Below, one piece after another: positions 35,626 through 43,874 of a stretch of 64,000 nt of DNA. How positions within the stretch are numbered: the first letter of the stretch is position 1; the number at the start of each line of letters is the position of its first letter. This DNA comes from Vicinamibacterales bacterium (GTDB lineage Bacteria; Acidobacteriota; Vicinamibacteria; Vicinamibacterales; 2-12-FULL-66-21). The DNA is taken from NCBI GenBank assembly GCA_035699745.1, contig DASSPH010000110.1:48878-112877 (forward strand), in the 5' to 3' direction. The translations under genes were made by a program, and so were the position numbers. A model generated the notes under the pieces. It saw only the letters and a list, made by a program, of their open reading frames with translations. It did not search any database and was not told the DNA's origin.

Positions 35626-36618
35626 ATGACCCTGCCGGCACGCATCGCCCACTACAACGTCCTCGAGCGCATCGGCGAGGGGGGGATCGGCGAGGTCTAT
35701 CGCGCGCGCGACACCAAGGTGGGGCGCACGGTGGCGCTCAAGGTCGTCTCACCGGCGCTGGCCGGAGATCCGGCGCGTCTCACCCGCCTGCTCGACGCCG
35801 CGTCCGCGGCCGCGACCCTCTCGCACCCGAACATCGCCACGTTATGGGACGTCGGCGAGGCCGACGGCGTGCACTACCTCGCCTACGAGTTCGCCGCCGG
35901 GCGACGCCTCCGCGACGAGTCCGCCGGCGTGCCGATGAACCCGAGACGCGCGCTGGATCTCGCCATCCAGATCGCCGACGGTGTGGCCGACGGCCACGCC
36001 CACGGCATCATCCACGGCGACCTTCGCCCCGACACGATCGTCGTCACCACCAAGGGCAGCGCGAAGATTCTCGATTTCGGGCTTGCGCCGTGGACCAACG
36101 GCGGCGCGCTGCGCAGCCGCGCGGCACGCGCCGCCGACGATCTGCCGGCGGAGACCGTCTCGGTGATCGGGTACCTGTCGCCGGAGCAGGCGCTCGGCGA
36201 CACCGTCGATCAACGGACCGACGTCTTTTCGCTGGGGACGCTGACCTACGAGCTGGTGACCGGGCGCAACCCGTTTGCCGCGGCGACCGCGTCGGACACG
36301 ATCGTGAACGTCATCCAGGGATCCATTCCGCCGCCGTCGCAGGCCAACGGCGCGGTCCCGAAAGATCTGGACGCGGTGATCGCTCGGGCGCTGACGCGGG
36401 ATCTCGGCCAGCGTCAGCAGAGCGCCGCGGCGCTCGCCGCGGAGCTGCGCAGCGTCGCGGCCGTGCTCGACGTTCGAAGCGGCGACGTCCAGGACGAGCG
36501 GTCCGCGCTGCTTCCGATCGACGAATCGCCGGACCGCCGGGCATCGGGACTGCTTGCCGGCGCCCTGATTGCCGCGGCGGCCGCCGCCGGCCTCGTCTGG
36601 TGGCTCCTCACGCGATAA
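35626..36618 (+). CDS. Ser/Thr protein kinase with C-terminal membrane anchor
   Basis: The 330-residue protein has a Hanks kinase domain (1-275): glycine loop GEGGIGEVYRA, VALKVV lysine, DFGLA, and SPEQ in place of APE, then TDVFSLGTLTYELVTG. The catalytic loop reads HGDLRPDTI: the HRD arginine is Gly and the metal-binding Asn is Thr. Activity may therefore be reduced or altered. A short juxtamembrane part ends in one membrane helix (GLLAGALIAAAAAAGLVWWLL). No extracellular sensor follows the helix. Confidence 0.88.
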   Translation: MTLPARIAHYNVLERIGEGGIGEVYRARDTKVGRTVALKVVSPALAGDPARLTRLLDAASAAATLSHPNIATLWDVGEADGVHYLAYEFAAGRRLRDESAGVPMNPRRALDLAIQIADGVADGHAHGIIHGDLRPDTIVVTTKGSAKILDFGLAPWTNGGALRSRAARAADDLPAETVSVIGYLSPEQALGDTVDQRTDVFSLGTLTYELVTGRNPFAAATASDTIVNVIQGSIPPPSQANGAVPKDLDAVIARALTRDLGQRQQSAAALAAELRSVAAVLDVRSGDVQDERSALLPIDESPDRRASGLLAGALIAAAAAAGLVWWLLTR

Positions 36619-36650
36619 TCTGGAAATCTGGAAATTTGGGAATTTGGAAA
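36619..36650. repeat. Four tandem TYTGGRAA octamers at a convergent junction
   Basis: Units TCTGGAAA, TCTGGAAA, TTTGGGAA and TTTGGAAA fill the whole space between the kinase stop and the convergent threonine dehydratase stop. The same unit occurs at 59632-59701. The AT-rich composition differs sharply from the surroundings. Confidence 0.75.
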
Positions 36651-36651
36651 T

Positions 36652-37623
36652 CTACTCGGTGAACACGGAGAGCAGGCGGTCGACGTCGATGTTTGCACCG
36701 GTGAGGATCACCGCGACCTTCCCGCGCAGCTGAATCTTCCCGCCCAGCACCGCCGCCACGCCCGCGGCCGCGGCCCCTTCGATCAGCAAGTGCTCGTGCC
36801 GCACGACGCCCGCGAGCGCGCGCCGCAGCAGCGGCTCGTCCACCACGGCGATCTCGTCGACCACGTCTCGAACGATGTCGAGCGTGATCGTGTCGGGATC
36901 GAGGTTGCCGGTCAGCCCGTCGGCCAGCGAGGGGCTCACGTCGACGGCGACCAGACGTCCCGCCGCCAGGCTCTTCGTGAACGGACAGGACGCTTCGACT
37001 TCGACGCCGATCACGCGGACCTTCGGATTGAGCGCTTTGAGCGCGATGCCGACGCCGCTGATCAATCCGCCGCCGCCGATCGGCACCACGACCGCGTCGA
37101 GCCCGGGCTCCTGCTCGAGCAGTTCCAGCCCGATCGTCCCGGCGCCGGCGATCACGTCCGGATGCGAGTACGGAGAGATGTACACCGCGCCGCCGGTTGC
37201 GGCATGAGCCTTGGCCGCGCGCTCCGCCGCGTCGTAATCGGCGCATTCGCGCAGCTCGGCCCCGGCCTGCCGGATCGCGTCGATCTTGGCGCGGGGAGCG
37301 TCGGCGGCAATGAAGACGACCAGCGGCAGGCCGAGCATCTTCGCCGCGTGGGCGAGCGCCTTGCCGTGGTTTCCCGCGGACGCGGTCACGAGCCGCGGCC
37401 CGTCGACGATCGCCGGCGCAGTCCCCGTGGCCGTGTCGCGGACGCGCTGTGCGGCGTTCACCGCTCCCCGGATTTTGTAGGACGCGGTCGGCTGAACGGT
37501 CTCGATCTTCAGGAGAACCGCGGCGCGGGGCGAGGACAGCCACTCCGAGACGCGCAGCGGCGTGGTCTGCACGACGCCGGCGATCCGCGTGCGCGCGGCG
37601 GCGATGTCGTCGAGCGCGACCAC
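36652..37623 (-). CDS. Threonine dehydratase/serine-racemase-like PLP enzyme
   Basis: The 323-residue fold-type II enzyme has the PLP lysine in TASYKIRGA, the substrate motif TASAGNHGKALAHAA and the phosphate-binding loop PIGGGGLISG. There is no C-terminal ACT regulatory domain, so it resembles catabolic TdcB or serine racemase rather than biosynthetic IlvA. GTG start overlaps the upstream stop. Residues converted are Thr (to 2-oxobutanoate) and/or Ser. Confidence 0.9.
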   Translation of the reverse strand: MVALDDIAAARTRIAGVVQTTPLRVSEWLSSPRAAVLLKIETVQPTASYKIRGAVNAAQRVRDTATGTAPAIVDGPRLVTASAGNHGKALAHAAKMLGLPLVVFIAADAPRAKIDAIRQAGAELRECADYDAAERAAKAHAATGGAVYISPYSHPDVIAGAGTIGLELLEQEPGLDAVVVPIGGGGLISGVGIALKALNPKVRVIGVEVEASCPFTKSLAAGRLVAVDVSPSLADGLTGNLDPDTITLDIVRDVVDEIAVVDEPLLRRALAGVVRHEHLLIEGAAAAGVAAVLGGKIQLRGKVAVILTGANIDVDRLLSVFTE

Positions 37624-37985
37624 TACTGTGCGGCGCCGGACGCGAGGATCGCCGCGAGGTTGCCGGCGAACGCGGAGCGCGGCATCACTTCATCGGCGCC
37701 GGCGCCGCGCGCCGCCTGGATCAGCGCGACGTGCACGTGCGAGGCGAACCCGATGGTGCGGGTGCCGGCGAGCGCCGGATCCTGCTTCAGCGCCGCGATC
37801 GCGACGACCGGATCGGCTTTCGTGCTGTTGAGGTCGATGATGACCAGCGACGGCTTCAGCGCCCGCGCCTGCGCGACGATGTCCTCCGGCGTCTGCGCGA
37901 AGACGATCTCCGCGTTGACGTGCTTCGCCGTCGCGCGGATCTTGGAACGGAACAGGAAGTCGTCGACGGCGGCGAGGATCGGCAC
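37623..37985 (-). CDS. Stand-alone receiver-like protein
   Basis: The 120-residue protein has a CheY-like beta-alpha pattern (ILAAVDDFLFRSKIRATAK, PSLVIIDLNSTKADP, GTRTIGFASHVHVALIQAARGAGADEVMPRSAFAGNL). The acidic pocket is reduced: VDDF is present and the phosphoacceptor Asp could be that in VIIDLN, but the conserved Lys is replaced by Arg. It could be a non-phosphorylated receiver. Its stop overlaps the threonine dehydratase start. Confidence 0.75.
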   Translation of the reverse strand: MPILAAVDDFLFRSKIRATAKHVNAEIVFAQTPEDIVAQARALKPSLVIIDLNSTKADPVVAIAALKQDPALAGTRTIGFASHVHVALIQAARGAGADEVMPRSAFAGNLAAILASGAAQ

Positions 37986-38008
37986 GAGCCGATCCTATCA
38001 GTTTGCCG

Positions 38009-38689
38009 TCAGCCGTTCGCCGCCGGCAGTCGTTCCTCGCGATAGAGCGCGGCGCCGTTGCGGACGGCGGACGCGGCGAAGGCGATGAGCAGGCCGGCGA
38101 TGGCGACCGCGGCGCCGGCGTCGAACAGCAGCCACTGCCGGCCGAGAATGGTCACGACATCCGACCGCATCAACTGGATCGTGCCGGCGGCGAGCAGGAT
38201 GCGCAGCTCCGTCGGGCCGACCTTCATGAACGCCATCCGGAAGGTGCCGCGCGCGTGGGTCGCCATCGAGATCTCCGCGACCAGCAGGTAGTAGGCGGCG
38301 AGGAACCCGAGCCCGAGGGTGAGGCTGATCCGGCCGCCGAGCATCAGCCCGCCGAACAGGCAGGCGAACCCGACGGCATCCAGCACGTGGTCGACGTAGT
38401 AGCCGTATCGCGGGCGTTCGTGGCGGCGCACTCGCGCCAGGGTGCCGTCCAGGCTGTCGCCGAACCAGTTCAGGGCGAGCAGCGGAATCACCAGCCAGAG
38501 CGCTCCGCCGCCCGCCCAGAAGCAGGCGCCGATACCGAGCATGGCCGCGGCCCCGGTGAAGGTCAGGTGGTCCGAGTTCACCCAGCCCGGCAGGCGTCCC
38601 GCCATCCGTATCAGCAGGCGCTTCTCGGACGCCGCCAGCACGCTGTTGTGCTCCCTGACCATTCGGAATTCCACGGCATGTGCTCCCAT
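38009..38689 (-). CDS. CDP-alcohol phosphatidyltransferase family protein
   Basis: The 226-residue multi-pass membrane enzyme carries the full signature D-x2-D-G-x2-A-R-x8-G-x3-D-x3-D as DSLDGTLARVRRHERPRYGYYVDHVLD. It would transfer a phosphatidyl group from a CDP-lipid to an alcohol in phospholipid synthesis. The acceptor is not predictable. A second Met at residue 10 is an alternative start. Confidence 0.88.
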   Translation of the reverse strand: MGAHAVEFRMVREHNSVLAASEKRLLIRMAGRLPGWVNSDHLTFTGAAAMLGIGACFWAGGGALWLVIPLLALNWFGDSLDGTLARVRRHERPRYGYYVDHVLDAVGFACLFGGLMLGGRISLTLGLGFLAAYYLLVAEISMATHARGTFRMAFMKVGPTELRILLAAGTIQLMRSDVVTILGRQWLLFDAGAAVAIAGLLIAFAASAVRNGAALYREERLPAANG

Positions 38690-38771
38690 GCCCGGAAAGG
38701 CGCAGAACAGGGGGCCGGGGGCTCATGCGATAGCCTAGAGCCATGCGCATGAGCGGTAGAGGGCGGCAATC

Positions 38772-39416
38772 GTGATCGTCGAACGCCGCGCCGCCGAGCC
38801 GTTCTACAAGAACGGGTTCGTCCTCGGCTGCGAGGACACGCGCGAAGGGGTCGTCATCGACCCGGGAGACGAAGTCGAGGCGCTCCTGGCCGCCGCGGCG
38901 CACCACCGGCTCTCGATCGTCGGCATCCTGCTCACGCACGCGCACCTCGATCACGTCACGGGCGTCGGCGCCGCGAAGCGCGCGCTCGACGTGCCCGTCT
39001 GGCTGCATCGCGACGACAACTTCCTCTACGAACAGGTGGTCGAGCAGGGGCGGATGTTCGGGCTTCGCGTCGAGCCGCAGCCTCCCGTCGATCGCTTCTA
39101 TGACGGGGAGGGGCCGCTTCGCTTCGGACGCTACCGCGTGCGCGTCCTTCACACGCCGGGCCACTGTCCCGGCGGCGTCTGCCTCGCGGTCAGCCGGGAC
39201 GGCGACAGCGCGGCGACGCTCTTCGTTGGCGACACGCTGTTCGCCGGATCGATCGGCCGGACGGATCTCCCCGGGGGAGACGCGCCGACGCTGCTCCGAT
39301 CGATCCGGGACGTCCTGTTCCAGTTCCCCGACGAGACCGTCGTCTGGTCCGGGCACGGCGAGGCCACGACCATCGGCCGCGAGAAACGGACCAACCCGTT
39401 TCTGATCTCCTGCTAG
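38772..39416 (+). CDS. Glyoxalase II-like MBL-fold metallohydrolase
   Basis: The 214-residue protein has the metal motif THAHLDHVTG, later ligands HTPGHCPGG and FVGDTLFAGSIGRTDL, and GHGEATTIGREKRTNPF at the end. This is the short YcbL type of glyoxalase II relatives. It likely hydrolyses a thioester such as S-lactoylglutathione or a substitute. GTG start. Confidence 0.88.
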   Translation: MIVERRAAEPFYKNGFVLGCEDTREGVVIDPGDEVEALLAAAAHHRLSIVGILLTHAHLDHVTGVGAAKRALDVPVWLHRDDNFLYEQVVEQGRMFGLRVEPQPPVDRFYDGEGPLRFGRYRVRVLHTPGHCPGGVCLAVSRDGDSAATLFVGDTLFAGSIGRTDLPGGDAPTLLRSIRDVLFQFPDETVVWSGHGEATTIGREKRTNPFLISC

Positions 39417-39427
39417 ACTCACCCAGG

Positions 39428-40582
39428 ATGAGAGTTGGTGTTCCGCGCGAAACGTGGGCCGGCGAGAACCGGGTATCGCTGATTCCGTCGGCGGCCGCGG
39501 CGCTGAAGAAATCGGGTCTGGACGTCGTGGTCGAGCAGGGCGCCGGTGCCGCCGCCGGGTTTACCGACGCGGCCTACGAGCAGGCGGGCGCGTCGATCGC
39601 CGCGCGCGACGGCGTGTTCTCGTCGGGCGACATTCTGCTGCAGGTGCGCGCCGTTCCGGCGGAGCTGACGCGCCTGCGCCGGGGACAGGCGGTGATCGGG
39701 TTTGCCGATCCGCTCGGCGCGCCGGACGCGATCCGCGCTCTGGCGGAGACCGGCGTCACGGCCTTCTCCATGGAGCTGATGCCGCGCATCACGCGCGCCC
39801 AGAGCATGGACGCGCTCTCGTCGATGGCGACGATCGCCGGCTACAAGGGCGTGCTGATGGCGGCGGATCATCTGCCGCGCATGTTCCCGATGCTGATGAC
39901 CGCCGCCGGGACGCTGACCGCGGCGCGCGTCTTCATCGTCGGCGCCGGCGTCGCCGGCCTGCAGGCGATTGCGACCGCGCGCCGGCTCGGCGCGAAGGTG
40001 GAGGCCTACGACGTTCGTCCCGCGGTCAAGGAGCAGGTGCAGAGTCTCGGGGCGCGGTTCGTCGAGATGGCGCTCGACACCGGCGACGCCGAAGACCGCG
40101 GCGGCTACGCCAAGGCGCAGGACGAATCGTTCTACCGCCGTCAGCGCGAGATGATGCTGAAAGTGGTCTCGCTCAGCGACGTCGTCATCACCACGGCGTT
40201 GATCCCCGGAAAGCGCGCCCCGATTCTGGTCACCACCGAGATGGTGGAAGGGATGGCGCCCGGATCGGTGGTCGTCGACCTTGCCGCCGAGCGCGGCGGC
40301 AACTGCGAGCTGACCCGTCCCGACGAAGTCGTCGTCCACAAGGGGGTGACGGTGCTCGGACCGTCGAACCCGCCGTCGCTGGTGCCGAATCACGCCAGCC
40401 AGATGTACGCGAAGAACATCGTCACCTTCCTCACCCATCTGCTCGGCAAGGACGGCGCGCAGAGAGCGGCGCTCGAGATCGATCCGGCGGACGAGATTAC
40501 CCGGGAGACGCTGCTGACGCGCGACGGCGAGGTCGTGCACGCGAGGGTGAAGGACCTGCTTGCAACGGGAGCGCGAGCGTAG
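39428..40582 (+). CDS. pntAA: NAD(P) transhydrogenase alpha-1 subunit (PntAA)
   Basis: The 384-residue protein has the PntA/AlaDH N-terminal signature MRVGVPRETWAGENRVSLIP, then SMELMPRITRAQSMDALSSMATIAGYKGVL and the NAD motif VFIVGAGVAGLQAIATARRLG followed by AYDVRPAVKEQVQSLGA. The RPAVKEQV segment separates it from alanine dehydrogenase. In the enzyme it binds NAD(H) and donates hydride to NADP across a proton-pumping membrane part. Unusually, pntAB and pntB do not follow; an FHA gene does. Confidence 0.9.
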   Translation: MRVGVPRETWAGENRVSLIPSAAAALKKSGLDVVVEQGAGAAAGFTDAAYEQAGASIAARDGVFSSGDILLQVRAVPAELTRLRRGQAVIGFADPLGAPDAIRALAETGVTAFSMELMPRITRAQSMDALSSMATIAGYKGVLMAADHLPRMFPMLMTAAGTLTAARVFIVGAGVAGLQAIATARRLGAKVEAYDVRPAVKEQVQSLGARFVEMALDTGDAEDRGGYAKAQDESFYRRQREMMLKVVSLSDVVITTALIPGKRAPILVTTEMVEGMAPGSVVVDLAAERGGNCELTRPDEVVVHKGVTVLGPSNPPSLVPNHASQMYAKNIVTFLTHLLGKDGAQRAALEIDPADEITRETLLTRDGEVVHARVKDLLATGARA

Positions 40583-40879
40583 ATGTGGGTGCTGCGGACC
40601 GCCGAACAGGCTGAACTGCCTCTGACCTTCCGAATTCTGCCCGGCAGCATCAAGACGATCGGCCGCGCGCCGCGCGCCGACTTCGTCGTCGACGCCGCGC
40701 TCGTCTCACGGCTGCATTGCCGGCTCACCGCGGGCGCCGCGGAGCTCGAGGTCGTCGATCTCGAGAGCACCAACGGCACCTTCGTGAACGGCGAGCGGAC
40801 GGACCGCGGCCGCCTCAAGGCCGGCGACCGGCTGGGGGTCGGCCGCGTGGAGCTGCTCGTCCATCACGTCGCCGGCTAG
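40583..40879 (+). CDS. FHA-domain protein
   Basis: The 98-residue product is a single forkhead-associated domain, with TIGRAPRADFVVDAALVSRLHCRL and LESTNGTFVNGERTDRGRLKAGDRLGVG covering the phosphothreonine-binding Arg, Ser, His and Asn. It starts right after the pntAA stop. A Ser/Thr kinase lies 4 kb upstream and could be a source of its ligand; that is inference. It has no membrane segment. Confidence 0.9.
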   Translation: MWVLRTAEQAELPLTFRILPGSIKTIGRAPRADFVVDAALVSRLHCRLTAGAAELEVVDLESTNGTFVNGERTDRGRLKAGDRLGVGRVELLVHHVAG

Positions 40880-42516
40880 AGCTTTTTCACCCACTCGGCG
40901 ATCGCGGTGACGAACGCCGGATTCACGGCGTTGCTGCCGGGCGCGGCGAGCGTGTTCCCCGCGCCCGGCACCTTGACGACGTCGGGCGCCGCCACTTTCT
41001 TGCGCGCGGAGGCGAGCGCCGCCAGCCGATCCGCCTCCGACGCCGGGATGTTGGGATCGAGCTCGGCGTGCAGGATGAGCAGCGGCTGCTTCACGCGCGC
41101 CACCGCCTGCGCCGGATCGAACGTCAGCACGCTCCTGAACCACGGCGTATCGGCCTGACGCCGCATCGCCGGCGGCACCCCCTCCCAGCCGGTTCCGCTG
41201 ATCACCGCCGCCTGGATCCGCTTCTGCATCTCGATCCGGTTCTGCCGCTCCTCCGGCGACAGCTTCAGCGCGTTCAGCACCTGCTGCTGCTGTTCGAGAA
41301 TCAGATCCGCGCCTCGCGTGCCCGCTGCGTCGATCGTGATCACCCCGTCGATTTCCTTGTGGCGTGACGCGGCAATCAGCGCCGCCGCCGCGCCGTCGCC
41401 GTAGCCGGCGACGACGATGCGCTTCTTGTCGACGTCGCCGCGCCTGGCCAGCCACCGTACGGCGGAAACCACGTCGTCCGCGTAGTCGCCGAGGGTGGCG
41501 CTCTCGGTGCGGCCGCCGCTCTGGCCGGCGCCGCGGCGGTCGTAGCGCAGCACGACATGGCCGGCGTCGGCGAGCCCCTTTGCCAGCTGCGCGAACACCG
41601 CCACGCCGCTGACGACCTGGTCGCGATCGCCCGGAGTCACGCCGCCGACCAGCACGATCGCGGGGTGTCGCAGCCTGCCGGCCACGCCCGGCGGCGTCGT
41701 CAACGTGCCGGCAAGGTTGAACCCGTTCGCCGCGACCGAGACGTCGGTGTCGGTCGGATTGCGCGCCGTTTCCGGGCGGAGAGCCACACTGGCCGCGTCC
41801 TCCCGCACCACCAGGAGTCCCAGCGCCGGCAGCTCGAAGCGCACCAGCCGCGCTCGATCGTCCACGAGGACGACCGCGTCGACCGGCCGATCCGGGTTGG
41901 CGAAGGTCACGTCGTAGCGGCGCGTGCGCAGGCCGGCGCCGGCACCGGTCAGCGCCTGCTCGCTCACGGCGCGCACGCGCAGCCTCACTTCCCCCTGGGG
42001 GACGACGTAGACGGGCAGCTCGGTGCCCGCCGCGGTGCCGTGCAGCCGCGCCGCCAGCGCTTCGTAGGCGCCGAACACGTTGTTGGGGAGCACGATCGTC
42101 TTGGCGCTGATCTGGTCCTCTTTGCCGACGGTCTTGCTGTTCTGCGTCACCTCGTTGATCGCAGTGGTGAGCGCGAACGACGTCCTGATCGTCGCCACCG
42201 CATTGCGCAGCCGCGCTTCCAGCGTCAGCTCGAGCGGCTGCCAGTCGGGGGCGTACTTCGCTTCGAAGCGTGCGACGGTGAAGTCGATCGGCGCTTCGCT
42301 GCGTCCGCTCGACGTGACGATCCAGCCGGACGGTCCGCGCGCGACGTTCGTCTGTTCGCGGCCGATCTGGACTCCCTGCAGGTAAATCGCGAAGCTCGCG
42401 TCGCCCGTGGCCGGCAGTTCCGGCGTCTGCGCGGCGGCGCCAGTGGCGAGCACCGCTGCCGTCAGCGCCACGGCGGTACAATGAAAGCACCTGCGGCGAG
42501 CGAATCGAAGTGGCAT
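40876..42516 (-). CDS. Secreted alpha/beta-hydrolase-like protein without the serine nucleophile
   Basis: The 546-residue protein has a signal peptide (CTAVALTAAVLATGAAAQ). A beta-rich N-terminal domain of about 250 residues follows, then an alpha/beta-hydrolase domain with HPAIVLVGGVTPGDRDQ, VLRYDRRGAGQSGG and ILHAELDPNIP. The nucleophile elbow reads AGYGDGAAAAL, i.e. Gly in place of Ser in the GxSxG motif. Hydrolysis by the usual mechanism is therefore doubtful, although a neighbouring residue could substitute. The preferred ATG (42516) overlaps the divergent ygfZ start by 7 nt. Confidence 0.85.
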   Translation of the reverse strand: MPLRFARRRCFHCTAVALTAAVLATGAAAQTPELPATGDASFAIYLQGVQIGREQTNVARGPSGWIVTSSGRSEAPIDFTVARFEAKYAPDWQPLELTLEARLRNAVATIRTSFALTTAINEVTQNSKTVGKEDQISAKTIVLPNNVFGAYEALAARLHGTAAGTELPVYVVPQGEVRLRVRAVSEQALTGAGAGLRTRRYDVTFANPDRPVDAVVLVDDRARLVRFELPALGLLVVREDAASVALRPETARNPTDTDVSVAANGFNLAGTLTTPPGVAGRLRHPAIVLVGGVTPGDRDQVVSGVAVFAQLAKGLADAGHVVLRYDRRGAGQSGGRTESATLGDYADDVVSAVRWLARRGDVDKKRIVVAGYGDGAAAALIAASRHKEIDGVITIDAAGTRGADLILEQQQQVLNALKLSPEERQNRIEMQKRIQAAVISGTGWEGVPPAMRRQADTPWFRSVLTFDPAQAVARVKQPLLILHAELDPNIPASEADRLAALASARKKVAAPDVVKVPGAGNTLAAPGSNAVNPAFVTAIAEWVKKL

Positions 42517-43511
42517 TAGAACAGGATAACAGCAGAGGATATGCGGCGCTGCGCGACGGCGCCGCACTGGTGCGCGTCGGGCGCACCGGACGTATCCTGC
42601 TGACCGGCGCGGATCGCCGCTCGTATCTGCAGGGGCTGTTGACCAACGACATCGAGGCGCTGCGGCCGGGAACGGGTTGCTACGCCGCGATGCTGACGGC
42701 GCAGGGGCGGATGATCGCCGACATGCGCGTGCTCGAGCTGGGGGACGCCGTCATGCTCGACGTTCCGGCCGAGGTCGCGGCTGCGATCCGCGATCATCTC
42801 GATCGCTTCGTGATCGCCGAGGACGTGACGGTCCAGGAGGTGACTGCGTCCCGCGCCGAGATGGGACTCTACGGTCCTCGCGCCATCGAGGTGCTTGCCG
42901 CCGCCGGCACGCAAGGCGGGGCGCCCGCCGCGCTGTACGCCAGCACGCGCGGACGAATCGCCGGGGTGGACGTGCTGATCGTGCGCAGCGATGCCACAGG
43001 CGTGCGCGGTTTCGACCTGATCGCCTCCGCCGCCGGGGCGCCCGCCGTCGAAGAGGCACTGTTCGCGGCCGGCGCGATCCCCGCGACCGACGCCGACGTC
43101 GAGACCGTCCGGATCGAAAGCGGCCGCCCGCGGTTCGGCGCCGACATGGACAGCGACACGATCCCTCTCGAAGCCGGGCTCGAGGATCGCGCGATCTCGA
43201 GGACCAAGGGCTGTTACGTGGGCCAGGAAGTGATCGTGCGTGTGCTCGATCGCGGCCACGGGCGTGTCGCCCGGCGCCTCGTCGGTCTCACGCTGGCGGC
43301 AGACGCGCCGGTGCCCGCCGCGGACGCGAAGATCCGCAGTGCGGAGAAGGACGCCGGGCGCGTGACCAGCGCGGTCTTCTCCCCCGCGCTCGCGCGGCCG
43401 ATCGCGCTCGCATACGTGCACCGGGACTTCAGCGAGCCCGGCACCCGCGTGCAGGTCGACGGCGCCGGCGACGCCGTGGTCGCGGCGCTACCGCTCGTCC
43501 CGCTCGAGTAG
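42510..43511 (+). CDS. ygfZ: Folate-binding YgfZ/GcvT-like protein
   Basis: The 333-residue protein has the GcvT-like N-terminal domain (SYLQGLLTNDIEAL) and the YgfZ signature KGCYVGQEVIVR. YgfZ uses tetrahydrofolate to help maintain or repair certain Fe-S enzymes. GTG 42510 is the first start before the conserved DGAALVRVGRTGRILL segment. The 3' end overlaps the convergent mutT gene by 24 nt. Confidence 0.9.
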   Translation: MALEQDNSRGYAALRDGAALVRVGRTGRILLTGADRRSYLQGLLTNDIEALRPGTGCYAAMLTAQGRMIADMRVLELGDAVMLDVPAEVAAAIRDHLDRFVIAEDVTVQEVTASRAEMGLYGPRAIEVLAAAGTQGGAPAALYASTRGRIAGVDVLIVRSDATGVRGFDLIASAAGAPAVEEALFAAGAIPATDADVETVRIESGRPRFGADMDSDTIPLEAGLEDRAISRTKGCYVGQEVIVRVLDRGHGRVARRLVGLTLAADAPVPAADAKIRSAEKDAGRVTSAVFSPALARPIALAYVHRDFSEPGTRVQVDGAGDAVVAALPLVPLE

Positions 43512-43874
43512 CGCGATCAGTTCGTCGTCTGCCGGCGGGAAGTGCAGCGATCGCAGCGCCTCTCGCGGTACCCAGCGCATCTCCTGGCCGAGGAGCGGAA
43601 CCGGATCCTGCGTCAGCTCGCAGGCGAGAAAGTGCAGCTCGACGCTCCGCTCGGGATAGTGGTGCGTCACGGCGAGCAGCTCGCCGCCGATCACGCCGTC
43701 CGCGCCAAGCTCCTCCCTCAACTCGCGCCGCAGGCATTCGGCGAGCGACTCGCCGGGGTCGCACTTGCCGCCCGGAAACTCCCACAGCCCTTCCAGGTGC
43801 ACGCCCTGCTGGCGCCGGGTGACGAGAAACCGATCGCCGCGACGGATGACCGCCGCGGTGACGACGATGGTCAC
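43488..43874 (-). CDS. mutT: MutT-like NUDIX hydrolase
   Basis: The 128-residue protein carries a perfect NUDIX box, GGKCDPGESLAECLRRELREELG, after VTAAVIRRGDRFLVTRRQ. It would hydrolyse 8-oxo-dGTP and so prevent oxidised base incorporation. GTG 43874 overlaps the mutY stop (GTGA). In many bacteria a domain of this kind is the C-terminal part of MutY, so the two proteins may act as halves of one system. Confidence 0.9.
   Translation of the reverse strand: MTIVVTAAVIRRGDRFLVTRRQQGVHLEGLWEFPGGKCDPGESLAECLRRELREELGADGVIGGELLAVTHHYPERSVELHFLACELTQDPVPLLGQEMRWVPREALRSLHFPPADDELIALLERDER

Noticed and set aside
39428..40582. Alanine dehydrogenase
   Set aside because: The RPAVKEQVQSLGA segment and ALSSMATIAGYKG are characteristic of PntA rather than alanine dehydrogenase.
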